A DNA stretch of 32,899 nt from contig DYCF01000049.1 in NCBI GenBank assembly GCA_019418225.1, positions 1 through 32,899 on the forward strand, read 5' to 3'. The translations under genes were made by a program, and so were the position numbers. The notes under the pieces are model-generated. The model ran no database searches, was not told the DNA's origin, and saw nothing but the letters and a program-made list of their open reading frames with translations. Source of the stretch: Clostridiales bacterium. Lineage in GTDB: Bacteria; Bacillota; Clostridia; Lachnospirales; Cellulosilyticaceae. Within the stretch, counting starts at the first letter, position 1. Every line of letters starts with the position of its first letter. Positions 8,601-16,696 of this stretch are shown here, piece after piece.

Positions 8601-9464
8601 ATGTGGCTTGTATATGCTTTTGGTTCAGCCCTTTTTGCTGGAGTTACAGCAATATTGGCGAAAATAGGAATTAAGGATACAGATTCTAATGTAGCAACAG
8701 CGATTCGGACAATTGTAATATTGGTTTTTTCATGGCTCATGGTATTTGTGGTAGGCTCATTTAATACGATTAATGAGGTGAGTAAGGAGACATTAACATT
8801 TCTAATTTTATCGGGACTTGCAACAGGCGGTTCATGGCTATGTTATTTCAAGGCATTACAATTAGGTGATGTGAATAAGGTAACACCTATTGATAAATCA
8901 AGTACAGTACTTACAATGCTTTTAGCTTGTGTTATTTTGGGAGAAGCAATTAGTTTAACGAAGTTTATAGGCCTTGTAGGTATTGGAATAGGTACATATT
9001 TAATGATTACTAAAAAGGAAGGCATGCAAAAGGCTGTACAGGGTAAAGGATGGCTTTTTTATGCTCTTTTATCAGCTGTATTTGCCAGCCTTACTTCTAT
9101 ATTAGGTAAGATAGGTATTAGTGGCGTTGAATCTAATCTAGGTACAGCTATTCGTACAATTGTAGTTTTAGTGATGGCTTGGATTGTTGTTTTTGTGACT
9201 AAGAAACAAGGAGAGATTAAAAAGATTGACCCGAAAAGCTGGGTGTTTATTTGCCTATCAGGTATTACAACAGGTCTTTCATGGTTATGCTATTATAAAG
9301 CGTTACAAGAGGGAGAGGCAAGTATTGTAGTCCCTATTGATAAGTTAAGTATCGTTGTAACAATTGCCTTTTCTTATATTTTCTTAAAGGAAAAGCTTAC
9401 AAAGAAGGCTTTTGTAGGACTTGTAGCGATTGTAGCTGGAACACTTGTTTTACTTATAAAGTAG
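8601..9464 (+). CDS. EamA-family (drug/metabolite) transporter
   Basis: A 287-residue membrane protein with two EamA units, about residues 1-140 and 150-287, and about ten hydrophobic segments. The halves are strikingly alike: TAIRTIVILVFSW and TAIRTIVVLVMAW, SWLCYFKALQLG and SWLCYYKALQEG, TPIDKSSTV and VPIDKLSIV sit at equivalent places. This shows the internal duplication of the family with little divergence. The superfamily exports small metabolites or drugs; no substrate can be named. The start follows AAGGAGGG at good spacing. Confidence 0.9.
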   Translation: MWLVYAFGSALFAGVTAILAKIGIKDTDSNVATAIRTIVILVFSWLMVFVVGSFNTINEVSKETLTFLILSGLATGGSWLCYFKALQLGDVNKVTPIDKSSTVLTMLLACVILGEAISLTKFIGLVGIGIGTYLMITKKEGMQKAVQGKGWLFYALLSAVFASLTSILGKIGISGVESNLGTAIRTIVVLVMAWIVVFVTKKQGEIKKIDPKSWVFICLSGITTGLSWLCYYKALQEGEASIVVPIDKLSIVVTIAFSYIFLKEKLTKKAFVGLVAIVAGTLVLLIK

Positions 9465-9495
9465 AAAAAATCCCCGAAACTCTACGGAGCGTTTA

Positions 9496-9524
9496 TTGTA
9501 TTAAAATATAGATAAAGGTATGCT
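9496..9524 (+). promoter_or_regulatory. Promoter for the HTH-desulfoferrodoxin gene
   Basis: TTGTAT at 9496-9501, a 17-bp spacer and TATGCT at 9519-9524, just ahead of the gene. Confidence 0.45.
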
Positions 9525-9545
9525 TAGTATATGGAGGTGACCTAG

Positions 9546-10130
9546 ATGGATTGTATAAAAGTAGGAAAGTTAATTTATAGCTTACGTAAAGAAAAAAATA
9601 TGACACAAAAACAAGTAGCAGATGCAATGGGAATTAGTGATAAAACCATTTCAAAGTGGGAACGAGGACTAGGTTGCCCTGATGTTTCTTTACTAAGCGA
9701 ACTTTCAAACGTATTAGGTGTAAATGTAGAAAAAATTTTACTAGGGGACTTAACCCCTAATGAAATGGACGGAGGGAATATGAAACGTATTAAATTTTAT
9801 GTATGCCCTAACTGTGGCAATGTGATTAATGGCACAGGTGAAGGTGAAATTTCATGCTGTGGGAGAAAGCTTACAGCACTTGTAGCAAAACCAGTAGATG
9901 AGGCACATGCCTTAGAAATAGAAGAAATCGAAGATGATTATTATATTACCTTTAATCATGATATGACGAAAGCACATTATATTTCATTTGTGGCTTATGT
10001 ATGTAGCGACCGTGTACTGCTCATTAAGCTTTATCCAGAACAAAATCCAGCGGTCAGATTTCCAAGGATGCAACGCGGCACATTATACTTCTATTGCAAT
10101 AATGATGGCCTATGGCAACAAAGAATTTAA
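9546..10130 (+). CDS. HTH (XRE) regulator fused to a desulfoferrodoxin-like region
   Basis: A 194-residue protein in two parts. Residues 1-65 are an XRE-type helix-turn-helix (MTQKQVADAMGISDKTISKW). From residue 85 the sequence follows desulfoferrodoxin. A desulforedoxin-type iron site CPNCGN...SCCG (Cys87, 90, 104, 105) comes first. A superoxide-reductase-like part follows with His121, the pair His138 and His144 (HDMTKAH, compare HPMTxxH), and Cys184 in CNNDGLW. The usual CNxHG motif has Asp187 in place of the histidine iron ligand. The fusion suggests a redox- or superoxide-responsive regulator, which is inference. An internal ATG at codon 79 has GGAGGG just ahead and could give the iron part alone. 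Confidence 0.85.
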   Translation: MDCIKVGKLIYSLRKEKNMTQKQVADAMGISDKTISKWERGLGCPDVSLLSELSNVLGVNVEKILLGDLTPNEMDGGNMKRIKFYVCPNCGNVINGTGEGEISCCGRKLTALVAKPVDEAHALEIEEIEDDYYITFNHDMTKAHYISFVAYVCSDRVLLIKLYPEQNPAVRFPRMQRGTLYFYCNNDGLWQQRI

Positions 10131-10138
10131 AGGAAAAG

Positions 10139-10182
10139 AAAGTGTTGTGAAACGAGTTAAATAGTTTCGCAACACTTTTTTT
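10139..10182 (+). terminator. Intrinsic terminator after the HTH fusion gene
   Basis: A 15-bp stem (AAAGTGTTGTGAAAC with GTTTCGCAACACTTT, one T-G pair), followed by a run of T. Confidence 0.93.
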
Positions 10183-10392
10183 ATTTGATGCAGAGTAGAG
10201 GTTTGTTCAAATTTGTGATGTTTAGCATAATGTAAAGGAAAATAGTGCATATTATACAAAATTATTTAAATAACGAATATTTAAATATATAATAAGACCT
10301 ATAAGTATGAAAATGTGCTTTAGATAAATCTAAAAAGAAAGGAGCGTAGTAGTAAAGGAAACTCTAGATTAATAATTAAGGGAGATGAGAAG
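10183..10392 (+). other. Leader region of the GH30 gene
   Basis: This 210-bp AT-rich gap holds an inverted repeat TTTAGAT-AA-ATCTAAA at 10319-10334 and a free AAAGGAG at about 10338 that has no start codon at useful distance. I see no confident promoter, riboswitch or small gene here. Confidence 0.4.
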
Positions 10393-12534
10393 ATGTTAGG
10401 AACTTTAAAGAAAACTCTAGCTAATAAGTTATTAGTAGGACTTATGATGATTGCAATGGTTTTAGGGGTGCTGCCACCCGTTAATCTTTTTGCAGCAAGC
10501 GATGTAACAATTAATTTAGCATCAGAAAATCAGGTAATCCGTGGTTTTGGTGGAATGAATCATACGACTTGGATAGGTGATTTAACCTCTGCACAAAGAG
10601 AAACAGCTTTTGGAAATGAAGAAAATCAGTTGGGATTTTCTATTTTAAGAATTCATGTAGATGAAAATAGAAACAATTGGTATAAGGAGTTAGAAACAGC
10701 TAAAGCTGCTATTGCAAATGGTGCCATTGTATTTGCTTCACCATGGAACCCACCAAGCGATATGGTAGAAACTTTTACGCGCAATGGTGTAGCAAATCAA
10801 AAACGTCTTAAATATAGCAAGTATGCAGATTATGCAAAATATCTCAATGATTTTGTGACGTATATGAGGAATAATGGGGTTGACTTATATGCAATCTCTA
10901 TTCAAAATGAGCCTGATTATGCACATACTTGGACATGGTGGACACCAGAAGAAATGCTTAACTTTATGAAAAATTATGCAGGCTCAATTGACTGCAAGGT
11001 TATAGCACCAGAGTCATTTTCTTATTTAAAGAATATGTCAGATCCAATCTTAAATGATGCAAAAGCACTTGCTAATATGGATATTTTAGGGGCACATTTT
11101 TATGGAACACAAGTAAGCAATATGGCTTATCCTTTATTTAAACAAAAGGGAGCTGGAAAAGACCTTTGGATGACAGAAGTATATGTTCCTAATAGTGATG
11201 CTGATTCTGCTGACCGCTGGCCTGAAGCAATAGAGGTTTCATATAATATGCACAATGCCTTAGTTGAAGGGGATTTTCAGGCTTATGTTTGGTGGTATAT
11301 TCGCAGACAATATGGTCCTATGAAAGAGGATGGTACGATTAGTAAACGTGGCTATTGCATGGCACAATATTCTAAGTTTGTACGTCCAGGTTATGTAAGA
11401 GTTGAGGCTACAAAGAATCCAGCCACTGATGTTTATGTATCTGCATATAAGGGAGATAATAAAGCAGTTATTGTAGCAATCAATAAGGGAACATCAGCAG
11501 TCACACAAAAGTTTGCGATTAATAATGGTAGTATTCAAAGTGTAGATCGTTATAGAACTTCAGCAAATGAAAACTTGGCAAAAACATCTAATATGGAAGC
11601 AACAGCAAATAGTTTCTGGGCACAATTACCTGCTAATAGTGTTTCAACATTTGTTTGTACATTATCATCAGGGGCACAGACAGAACCAGGAACAAATCCA
11701 GGAACACCAACAGATACAACAGTGACAGACTATGTTACATTAAATGATGGTTGGTATTATATTAAAAATACAAATGCTCAAAAATATCTTCAAGTACAAG
11801 ATAATACAGGTGCAAATGGACAAAACGTAGAGATTGCTACTGGAACAGGTGTTGCAGGTCAGAAATGGTATTTAACCAATGTAGGAGAGGGTTATGTAAC
11901 ACTTAAAAATGGGACTGGTTATATGTTGGATGTAGATTGCGGAAAGAATGAAAATGGTACGAACATTCAAGTGTATACAGCCAATGGATTAAGTCCGCAA
12001 ATGTTTAAAGTCGTATCAGCTGGGGCTAACAATATTTATGGTCTATTGACTAAGGCATCTATAGATACAAAGTCATTAGATGTCTATAACTTTGGAACAG
12101 CAGATGGTTCAAATGTTTGTCAATGGACATATTATAAAAATACTTGCCAGCAATGGGTATTTGAAGCTTGTGACGGACCTAATACATCAACAGAGCCAAC
12201 GGTACCAACAGAGCCTTCAACACCATTAGAACCAGCAGGTAATGCAAATGTAAGTATAAAAGTTATGTCAGATTGGGGAGAGGGTGCAACGGCTGAAATT
12301 ACAGTAACAAACACAACGGGTAAAGACTTAAATGGATGGACATGTACATTTACAATCAATCGTCCAATTACTGATGTTTGGAATGCAGAAATGATAAGCC
12401 AAAATGGAGAAGTCTATACAGTGGCAAACCCATCATGGCAGCCTAATTTAGCAAAGGGTGAAAGTATATCTTTTGGCTGTTCATTAGGTAGTGGAAACGG
12501 TGACGTAACAATAACAAGTGCTACATTACAATAA
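10393..12534 (+). CDS. Secreted GH30 (subfamily 8-like) glucuronoxylanase with CBM13 and CBM2 modules
   Basis: A 713-residue secreted enzyme. Residues 1-35 are a signal peptide ending LFAAS. Residues 36 to about 425 are a GH30 catalytic domain resembling XynC glucuronoxylan xylanohydrolases. The acid/base is Glu173 in SIQNEPDY and the nucleophile Glu262 in WMTEVYV. WWYIRRQYGPMKEDG (300-314) carries the arginines that in subfamily 8 bind the glucuronic acid branch. A Thr/Pro linker leads to a ricin-type beta-trefoil, CBM13-like (447-592), and a second linker to a C-terminal CBM2-like cellulose-binding domain (618-713, with conserved-looking Trp in the NGWTC, DVWNAE and PSWQPNL segments). The likely role is cutting glucuronoxylan in cellulose-rich cell walls. 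The start follows GGGAGATGAG. Confidence 0.93.
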   Translation: MLGTLKKTLANKLLVGLMMIAMVLGVLPPVNLFAASDVTINLASENQVIRGFGGMNHTTWIGDLTSAQRETAFGNEENQLGFSILRIHVDENRNNWYKELETAKAAIANGAIVFASPWNPPSDMVETFTRNGVANQKRLKYSKYADYAKYLNDFVTYMRNNGVDLYAISIQNEPDYAHTWTWWTPEEMLNFMKNYAGSIDCKVIAPESFSYLKNMSDPILNDAKALANMDILGAHFYGTQVSNMAYPLFKQKGAGKDLWMTEVYVPNSDADSADRWPEAIEVSYNMHNALVEGDFQAYVWWYIRRQYGPMKEDGTISKRGYCMAQYSKFVRPGYVRVEATKNPATDVYVSAYKGDNKAVIVAINKGTSAVTQKFAINNGSIQSVDRYRTSANENLAKTSNMEATANSFWAQLPANSVSTFVCTLSSGAQTEPGTNPGTPTDTTVTDYVTLNDGWYYIKNTNAQKYLQVQDNTGANGQNVEIATGTGVAGQKWYLTNVGEGYVTLKNGTGYMLDVDCGKNENGTNIQVYTANGLSPQMFKVVSAGANNIYGLLTKASIDTKSLDVYNFGTADGSNVCQWTYYKNTCQQWVFEACDGPNTSTEPTVPTEPSTPLEPAGNANVSIKVMSDWGEGATAEITVTNTTGKDLNGWTCTFTINRPITDVWNAEMISQNGEVYTVANPSWQPNLAKGESISFGCSLGSGNGDVTITSATLQ

Positions 12535-12565
12535 TACAAGATAGGCCTTCTTAAAGAGTATTTTG

Positions 12566-12624
12566 CTAGCATGTCTTTTTCGAACATATTTTTAGAATGA
12601 AATTAAGAAGAAGAGACATACTAG
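12566..12624. other. Imperfect inverted repeat downstream of the GH30 gene
   Basis: CTAG-C-ATGTCTTTT pairs with AAGAGACAT-A-CTAG, and a second possible pair CTTCTTAA (12548-12555) with TTAAGAAG (12603-12610) overlaps it, so the two are alternatives. There is no T-run at the end, so I do not call it a terminator. It may protect the xylanase mRNA. Confidence 0.4.
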
Positions 12625-12677
12625 AAGTAATATGAATAAGCTCATTTAAAATATTTTTAGAGAAGGCGAGGTAACAT

Positions 12678-13922
12678 ATGAATCCATTCTTAGAAAAACC
12701 AATGAATATGGATCAACTATTTAAGTCTTGGGCAGCTATTTACCCAGAACCTTATAATAAAAATGAGGTAGATCCTTACACGAAAACGCGTATTATATTA
12801 ATGAATGGGACAGAATTTGAAGCTGTATGGTTTTCACATCAATTTTCACGTCATTGCCCTGATAATGAACTAAGAAGACAAATTGCCGTTACAAGAAGAA
12901 GTGAACAGCAACAACAAAAAGTCATAGCCGTTTTAAAACCAGCTGATGAAACTATACTAGAAACGACTATCAGCTATGAGCAGCTGGCAGTAGATTTAAC
13001 TGCTAGATTAGCTATGAGAGAACCTAATAAGCATGTCAAAATGGCACTGGATTTCGCACTATTAGAAGATTTTGACCACCTATATCGCTATTCAGACTTA
13101 TTGGAGATGGAAAGAGGTATTAAAGCAGAAAAGTTAGTAGGACATTATACAGAAATCATGCCTGGTAGGCCTACAATAGCTGAACATCGTTATCCTACAG
13201 ATAATATTAGAGAATTTGTGGATTTCTCTACTGCGGCACCAATTACGAAATTAAATACATGTATTATTACAGCAGCAGAGCAACAAACAATGAATTATTA
13301 TATGAATGTAGCAGGATTTTATGAATCAGATATAGGCAGAAGTTTATATCAAGAAATAGGGCTTATTGAGGAGCAACATGTAAGTCATTACGGCAGTTTA
13401 ATAGACCCAAGACAAACATGGCTTGAAAACTTATTAAATCATGAGTATACAGAATGCTATTTATATTATTCTTGTTTTGAAGATGAGACAGACCCACATA
13501 TTAAGAAGATTTGGGAGCAACATTTCCATGAAGAAGTGGCCCATTTACACAAAGCTGCAGAGCTTCTAAAAAAATATGAAGGTAAGGAATGGCAACAAGT
13601 TATACCAGATGGCAACTTCCCACAATTGTTGACATTAGGTGAAAATAAAGAGTATGTACGTAAGGTTTTAGGTGAAACAGTACAACTAACATCTATCAAA
13701 GATGAATATACAGACGTAGCGAAAGTCCCAGCAGAGTCAGAATTCTTCACATTCCAAAATATCGTTAATAAAGATGTAGAATGTGTGCCTAGTCATAAAA
13801 TAATATCTCAATATATTTGTAAAAATGGTATGGATTATCGTTATGAAGATAAGGAAAATCCTATTGAAGCACTTAGAGACAGAAAGTGTGACAATACTTC
13901 AGTGGGAAGAAGACCAATTTAA
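12678..13922 (+). CDS. Uncharacterised protein with a ferritin-like di-iron ligand pattern
   Basis: A 414-residue protein I cannot name. Residues about 195-295 show the spacing of four-helix di-iron proteins. Glu201 (AAEQQTMNYY) is 30 residues before Glu231-x-x-His234 (IEEQHVSHY). Glu256 (HEYTECYLYY) is 30 residues before Glu286-x-x-His289 (HEEVAHLHK). The N-terminal 190 residues form a separate region with another acidic/His cluster (LEDFDHLYRY, 129-138). There is no signal peptide or membrane segment, so it is cytoplasmic. The function could be iron or oxygen handling or an oxidase; only the metal site is supported. It stands alone between the xylanase and a convergent MATE operon. Confidence 0.7.
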   Translation: MNPFLEKPMNMDQLFKSWAAIYPEPYNKNEVDPYTKTRIILMNGTEFEAVWFSHQFSRHCPDNELRRQIAVTRRSEQQQQKVIAVLKPADETILETTISYEQLAVDLTARLAMREPNKHVKMALDFALLEDFDHLYRYSDLLEMERGIKAEKLVGHYTEIMPGRPTIAEHRYPTDNIREFVDFSTAAPITKLNTCIITAAEQQTMNYYMNVAGFYESDIGRSLYQEIGLIEEQHVSHYGSLIDPRQTWLENLLNHEYTECYLYYSCFEDETDPHIKKIWEQHFHEEVAHLHKAAELLKKYEGKEWQQVIPDGNFPQLLTLGENKEYVRKVLGETVQLTSIKDEYTDVAKVPAESEFFTFQNIVNKDVECVPSHKIISQYICKNGMDYRYEDKENPIEALRDRKCDNTSVGRRPI

Positions 13923-13977
13923 TGAAGAATGATTTAAAAAAGAAATAAAAGATAAAGTTAAGCATAATAGACGTAAG

Positions 13978-14023
13978 AAAGACCTAGGAGGACACCGAGA
14001 GGTGTTTAATTCCTAGGTCTTTT
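13978..14023. terminator. Bidirectional terminator between convergent genes
   Basis: A perfect 12-bp stem (AAAGACCTAGGA with TCCTAGGTCTTT) encloses a second hairpin GACACC-GAGA-GGTGTT. It has T on the plus-strand side and a matching A-run on the other, so it can serve both the ferritin-like gene and the MATE gene. Confidence 0.9.
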
Positions 14024-14028
14024 ATCAG

Positions 14029-15381
14029 TTAAGCTTTTGCTAATATTTTTTTGAAGTTAATGAGGAATAGGATTCCGGTTGTAGTTGCAGCTAGAATATC
14101 TGCAATTGGTTCGGCCCAATAGATTCCCATAACACCCATAAAACGAGGTAGAATAAGTGCAAAAGGAATAAGGAGAATGACTTTTCTAAGAAGGGCTAAG
14201 AAAAGTGAAATCTTAGCTTGCCCCATTCCCATAAAGGCAGATTGACATGCCATTTGGACACCAAATATCCAGATACCAGCCATGAAGATTGGCATAACAA
14301 CTTTAATTAAAGCAATAAGTTCTGCATCTTTAGTGAACATACTTGCAAATACCGTTGGGAAGAATAATGCTGCAAGTGAGCAAACACAAGTCACAGTAAA
14401 GGTAACAGCTAAACTGCATTTAAATGTTTTCTTCACGCGGTCAAAGTTTTTGGCACCGTAGTTATAACTAATAATAGGTTGCGTTCCCATAGTAATCCCT
14501 TGAACTGGCATGATGAAAAGTTGCATTACACTTTGCAGGATTGTCATAGAGCCTACATATAAGTCCCCACCATAATGTTGTAAACCACTGTTAAATACAA
14601 TGTTGATTAAGCTTTCAGTAGCTTGCATGACAAAAGGTGAAACACCGAGGGCTGCTACACTACCAATGATTTTTAAGTTTGGTTTAAGATGATGCAGACG
14701 AATACGGATACTAGATTTCTTAGAAAGTAAGAAGTAAACAACCCATATAGCACTGCAAGCTTGTGAAATAACAGTTGCTAAGGCAGCACCTTTTACGCCC
14801 ATATCAAAACCAAATATAAAAATAGGGTCTAAAATAATATTGATAATAGCACCAATTAAAACGGATAACATAGCAATAGTAGCTTGGCCTTGAGAAGTGA
14901 TAAAGGTATTAAGGCCAATAGATGCCTGTACGAAAACTGTACCACATAAGTAAATAGTAATGTACTCAAGCGCATAAACAATTGTTTCATCACTTGCCCC
15001 AAAGGCATATAAAAATGGTTTTTTAAAGACCATGAAAAGTGTGGTTAATAAAATTGAAAAGCAAATTAAAATTGTTACACCATTTCCTAGAATTTTTTCA
15101 GCTTCATCACGGTTACCTTTCCCAAGCTGAATGGCAGCAAGTGGGGCACCCCCAGAGCCTACGAAAGCACTAAAAGCTGAAATAAGCATTAAGATAGGAA
15201 AGCAGATACCAACTCCTGTTAAGGCTTTAGCACCTACTTCTGGAATATGTCCAATATACATTCTATCAACAATGTTATATAAAACATTAACAAGTTGGGC
15301 AATAACTGCTGGGATGGCCATACTTATGACAAGTTTGCCTATAGGTGCAGTACCAAGTTTGTCATCATTATGTGTACTCAT
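14029..15381 (-). CDS. MATE-family efflux transporter, MepA-like context
   Basis: A 450-residue MATE exporter with about 12 hydrophobic segments. The start region GKLVISMAIPAVIAQLVNVL and YNIVDRMYIGHIPEVGA, the GSGGAPLAAIQLGKGN segment and the mid-protein DPIFIFGFDMGVKGAALATV are typical of the MepA/NorM branch. It follows a MarR-type gene by 20 bp on the same strand, the same arrangement as the Staphylococcus mepR-mepA pair, so it is probably induced by the drugs it exports. The start at 15381 has AAAGGAGA at normal distance. It ends just before a bidirectional terminator. Confidence 0.92.
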   Translation of the reverse strand: MSTHNDDKLGTAPIGKLVISMAIPAVIAQLVNVLYNIVDRMYIGHIPEVGAKALTGVGICFPILMLISAFSAFVGSGGAPLAAIQLGKGNRDEAEKILGNGVTILICFSILLTTLFMVFKKPFLYAFGASDETIVYALEYITIYLCGTVFVQASIGLNTFITSQGQATIAMLSVLIGAIINIILDPIFIFGFDMGVKGAALATVISQACSAIWVVYFLLSKKSSIRIRLHHLKPNLKIIGSVAALGVSPFVMQATESLINIVFNSGLQHYGGDLYVGSMTILQSVMQLFIMPVQGITMGTQPIISYNYGAKNFDRVKKTFKCSLAVTFTVTCVCSLAALFFPTVFASMFTKDAELIALIKVVMPIFMAGIWIFGVQMACQSAFMGMGQAKISLFLALLRKVILLIPFALILPRFMGVMGIYWAEPIADILAATTTGILFLINFKKILAKA

Positions 15382-15401
15382 GTAAAATTCTCCTTTATAA
15401 A

Positions 15402-15851
15402 TTAGTTATGCTTGGCAGCATAATTTTCTAAGTTATTTTTCATGCGTGTAAGATAAGCATACATTTGGTCTTTTTCTTCATCACTAAAACCATTGAAATT
15501 AATACCATGCATTGTATTTAAAATAATGTTGGCATGCTCTTTAAGATCCTTTGCCTGATCCGTTAATTTGATGCGGATTTCGCGGCGATTTTCACTATTA
15601 CGGCATCTTATAATTTGCCCACGTTGTTCAAGACGGTCTAGCATTGTTGTAAGAGACGTATTAGCAAGTTGCGTTTTTTTGCTTAATTCACTAATTGTAA
15701 TATCATCTTTTTGCCAAAGTTGATATAAAATGTTCATCTGGGCACCATTCATCGCATCGTATGCCTGAGTCTCTTTAAGTAGTTTTTCAATAATACGGCT
15801 TTGAAGCTGTTTAATTTGTGCCATGACGATTCCTACAGGTGGATGTTGCAT
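15402..15851 (-). CDS. MarR-family transcriptional repressor
   Basis: A 149-residue MarR-type winged-helix regulator. The DNA-binding part is ITISELSKKTQLANTSLTTM followed by LDRLEQRGQIIRCRNSENRR, the wing with its usual basic residues. I chose the ATG at 15851 because AAAGGAGAC lies just upstream on the minus strand; an in-frame ATG at 15908 would add 19 residues (MMPSRYITY...) with no family similarity. It is the first gene of a two-gene operon with the MATE exporter. A perfect palindrome overlaps its promoter, so it most likely represses its own operon. Confidence 0.92.
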   Translation of the reverse strand: MQHPPVGIVMAQIKQLQSRIIEKLLKETQAYDAMNGAQMNILYQLWQKDDITISELSKKTQLANTSLTTMLDRLEQRGQIIRCRNSENRREIRIKLTDQAKDLKEHANIILNTMHGINFNGFSDEEKDQMYAYLTRMKNNLENYAAKHN

Positions 15852-15957
15852 AGTGAAGTCTCCTTTCTTTTTTAATAATGAATAGGTTATGTACCTAGAT
15901 GGCATCATATTAAAGAATAGTACTTGTAAATATAAATGTGAAATCTATACTAAATAG

Positions 15958-15998
15958 TATATTACTATATAGTAATATAAGTGCAGTAGAGATGTCAA
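15958..15998 (-). promoter_or_regulatory. marR-MATE promoter with a perfect 22-bp palindrome operator
   Basis: On the minus strand a consensus TTGACA (15998-15993) is followed by an 18-bp spacer and TACTAT. The palindrome TATATTACTATATAGTAATA(TA) spans 15958-15979 and covers the -10 and part of the spacer. A bound MarR dimer here would block RNA polymerase. Confidence 0.75.
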
Positions 15999-16181
15999 TT
16001 CGAGATAGATTTAAAATTTATGTGTAATAGTTGTTCAATATGTTCTAATGATGTGAAATGTAAAAAGAATTTAATATTGTAAAGGGAATTTAACAGTAAA
16101 ATGTATGTAATTCATAGGTAAAAATGATATAATAATGAACAGAAAAAAGTAAAAGCTCACACTAGAATGGAGGTCATAAAG

Positions 16182-16580
16182 ATGAAAAAAATTATCGTGC
16201 CAAAAGAGGCAACTGTTGTTAGAGATAAGATTACAGAAAAAGAAATTGAAGCTTTCTTTAAAGCTGGCGGAAAAGCCCCATCTATTAAAGAGCAACTTAT
16301 ATTAAAGGCCTTTGAAATTACAGAAGATACAAAAGTGTTTTTTGAGACAGATGAAGTCATTTTATTATATAGTAGTGATCAAACTGGAACATATTTAAGT
16401 TGCTTTAATAAAACAGCTGATACAATAAGTATAGAAATCCCAATTTCAGCTATGAATTTAGTAGGAAAATACATAGCTTACTGTGTGCTTACAGCAGAAG
16501 AAATTAGTGTAGATAATACATTGAGTTTACAAATTCCTGATGGTGGCATATTACTTGTAAAACTTTTAAAAGAAGACTAG
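16182..16580 (+). CDS. Hypothetical protein, 132 residues
   Basis: I do not recognise this protein. The ATG at 16182 is chosen because GGAGG at 16169-16173 is well placed for it; the in-frame ATG at 16167 overlaps that site. The N-terminal half is charged and helical (ITEKEIEAFFKAGGKAPSIK). The C-terminal half alternates hydrophobic and polar residues and ends IPDGGILLVKLLKED. That ending resembles the last strands of beta-sandwich domains at the C-termini of amylases and galactosidases, a weak likeness only. There is no signal peptide. It is a single-gene unit with its own terminator. Confidence 0.7.
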   Translation: MKKIIVPKEATVVRDKITEKEIEAFFKAGGKAPSIKEQLILKAFEITEDTKVFFETDEVILLYSSDQTGTYLSCFNKTADTISIEIPISAMNLVGKYIAYCVLTAEEISVDNTLSLQIPDGGILLVKLLKED

Positions 16581-16586
16581 AAATAA

Positions 16587-16624
16587 AAAAAGGCTTAGTA
16601 ACTAACACTTACTAAGCTTTTTTT
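16587..16624 (+). terminator. Intrinsic terminator after the 132-residue gene
   Basis: A nine-bp stem GCTTAGTAA/TTACTAAGC, extended by A-T pairs, with a seven-base loop and seven T. Confidence 0.92.
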
Positions 16625-16696
16625 GTTATTATAGTATTTGAATTCAGAAAGTAATATTAAGTCAGATATTGCTTTGTTTAAGATGGGAGTAGATTT

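Noticed and set aside
15852..15908. Upstream start for the MarR protein
   Set aside because: It would add 19 residues without family likeness, and the strong AAAGGAGAC site belongs to the ATG at 15851.
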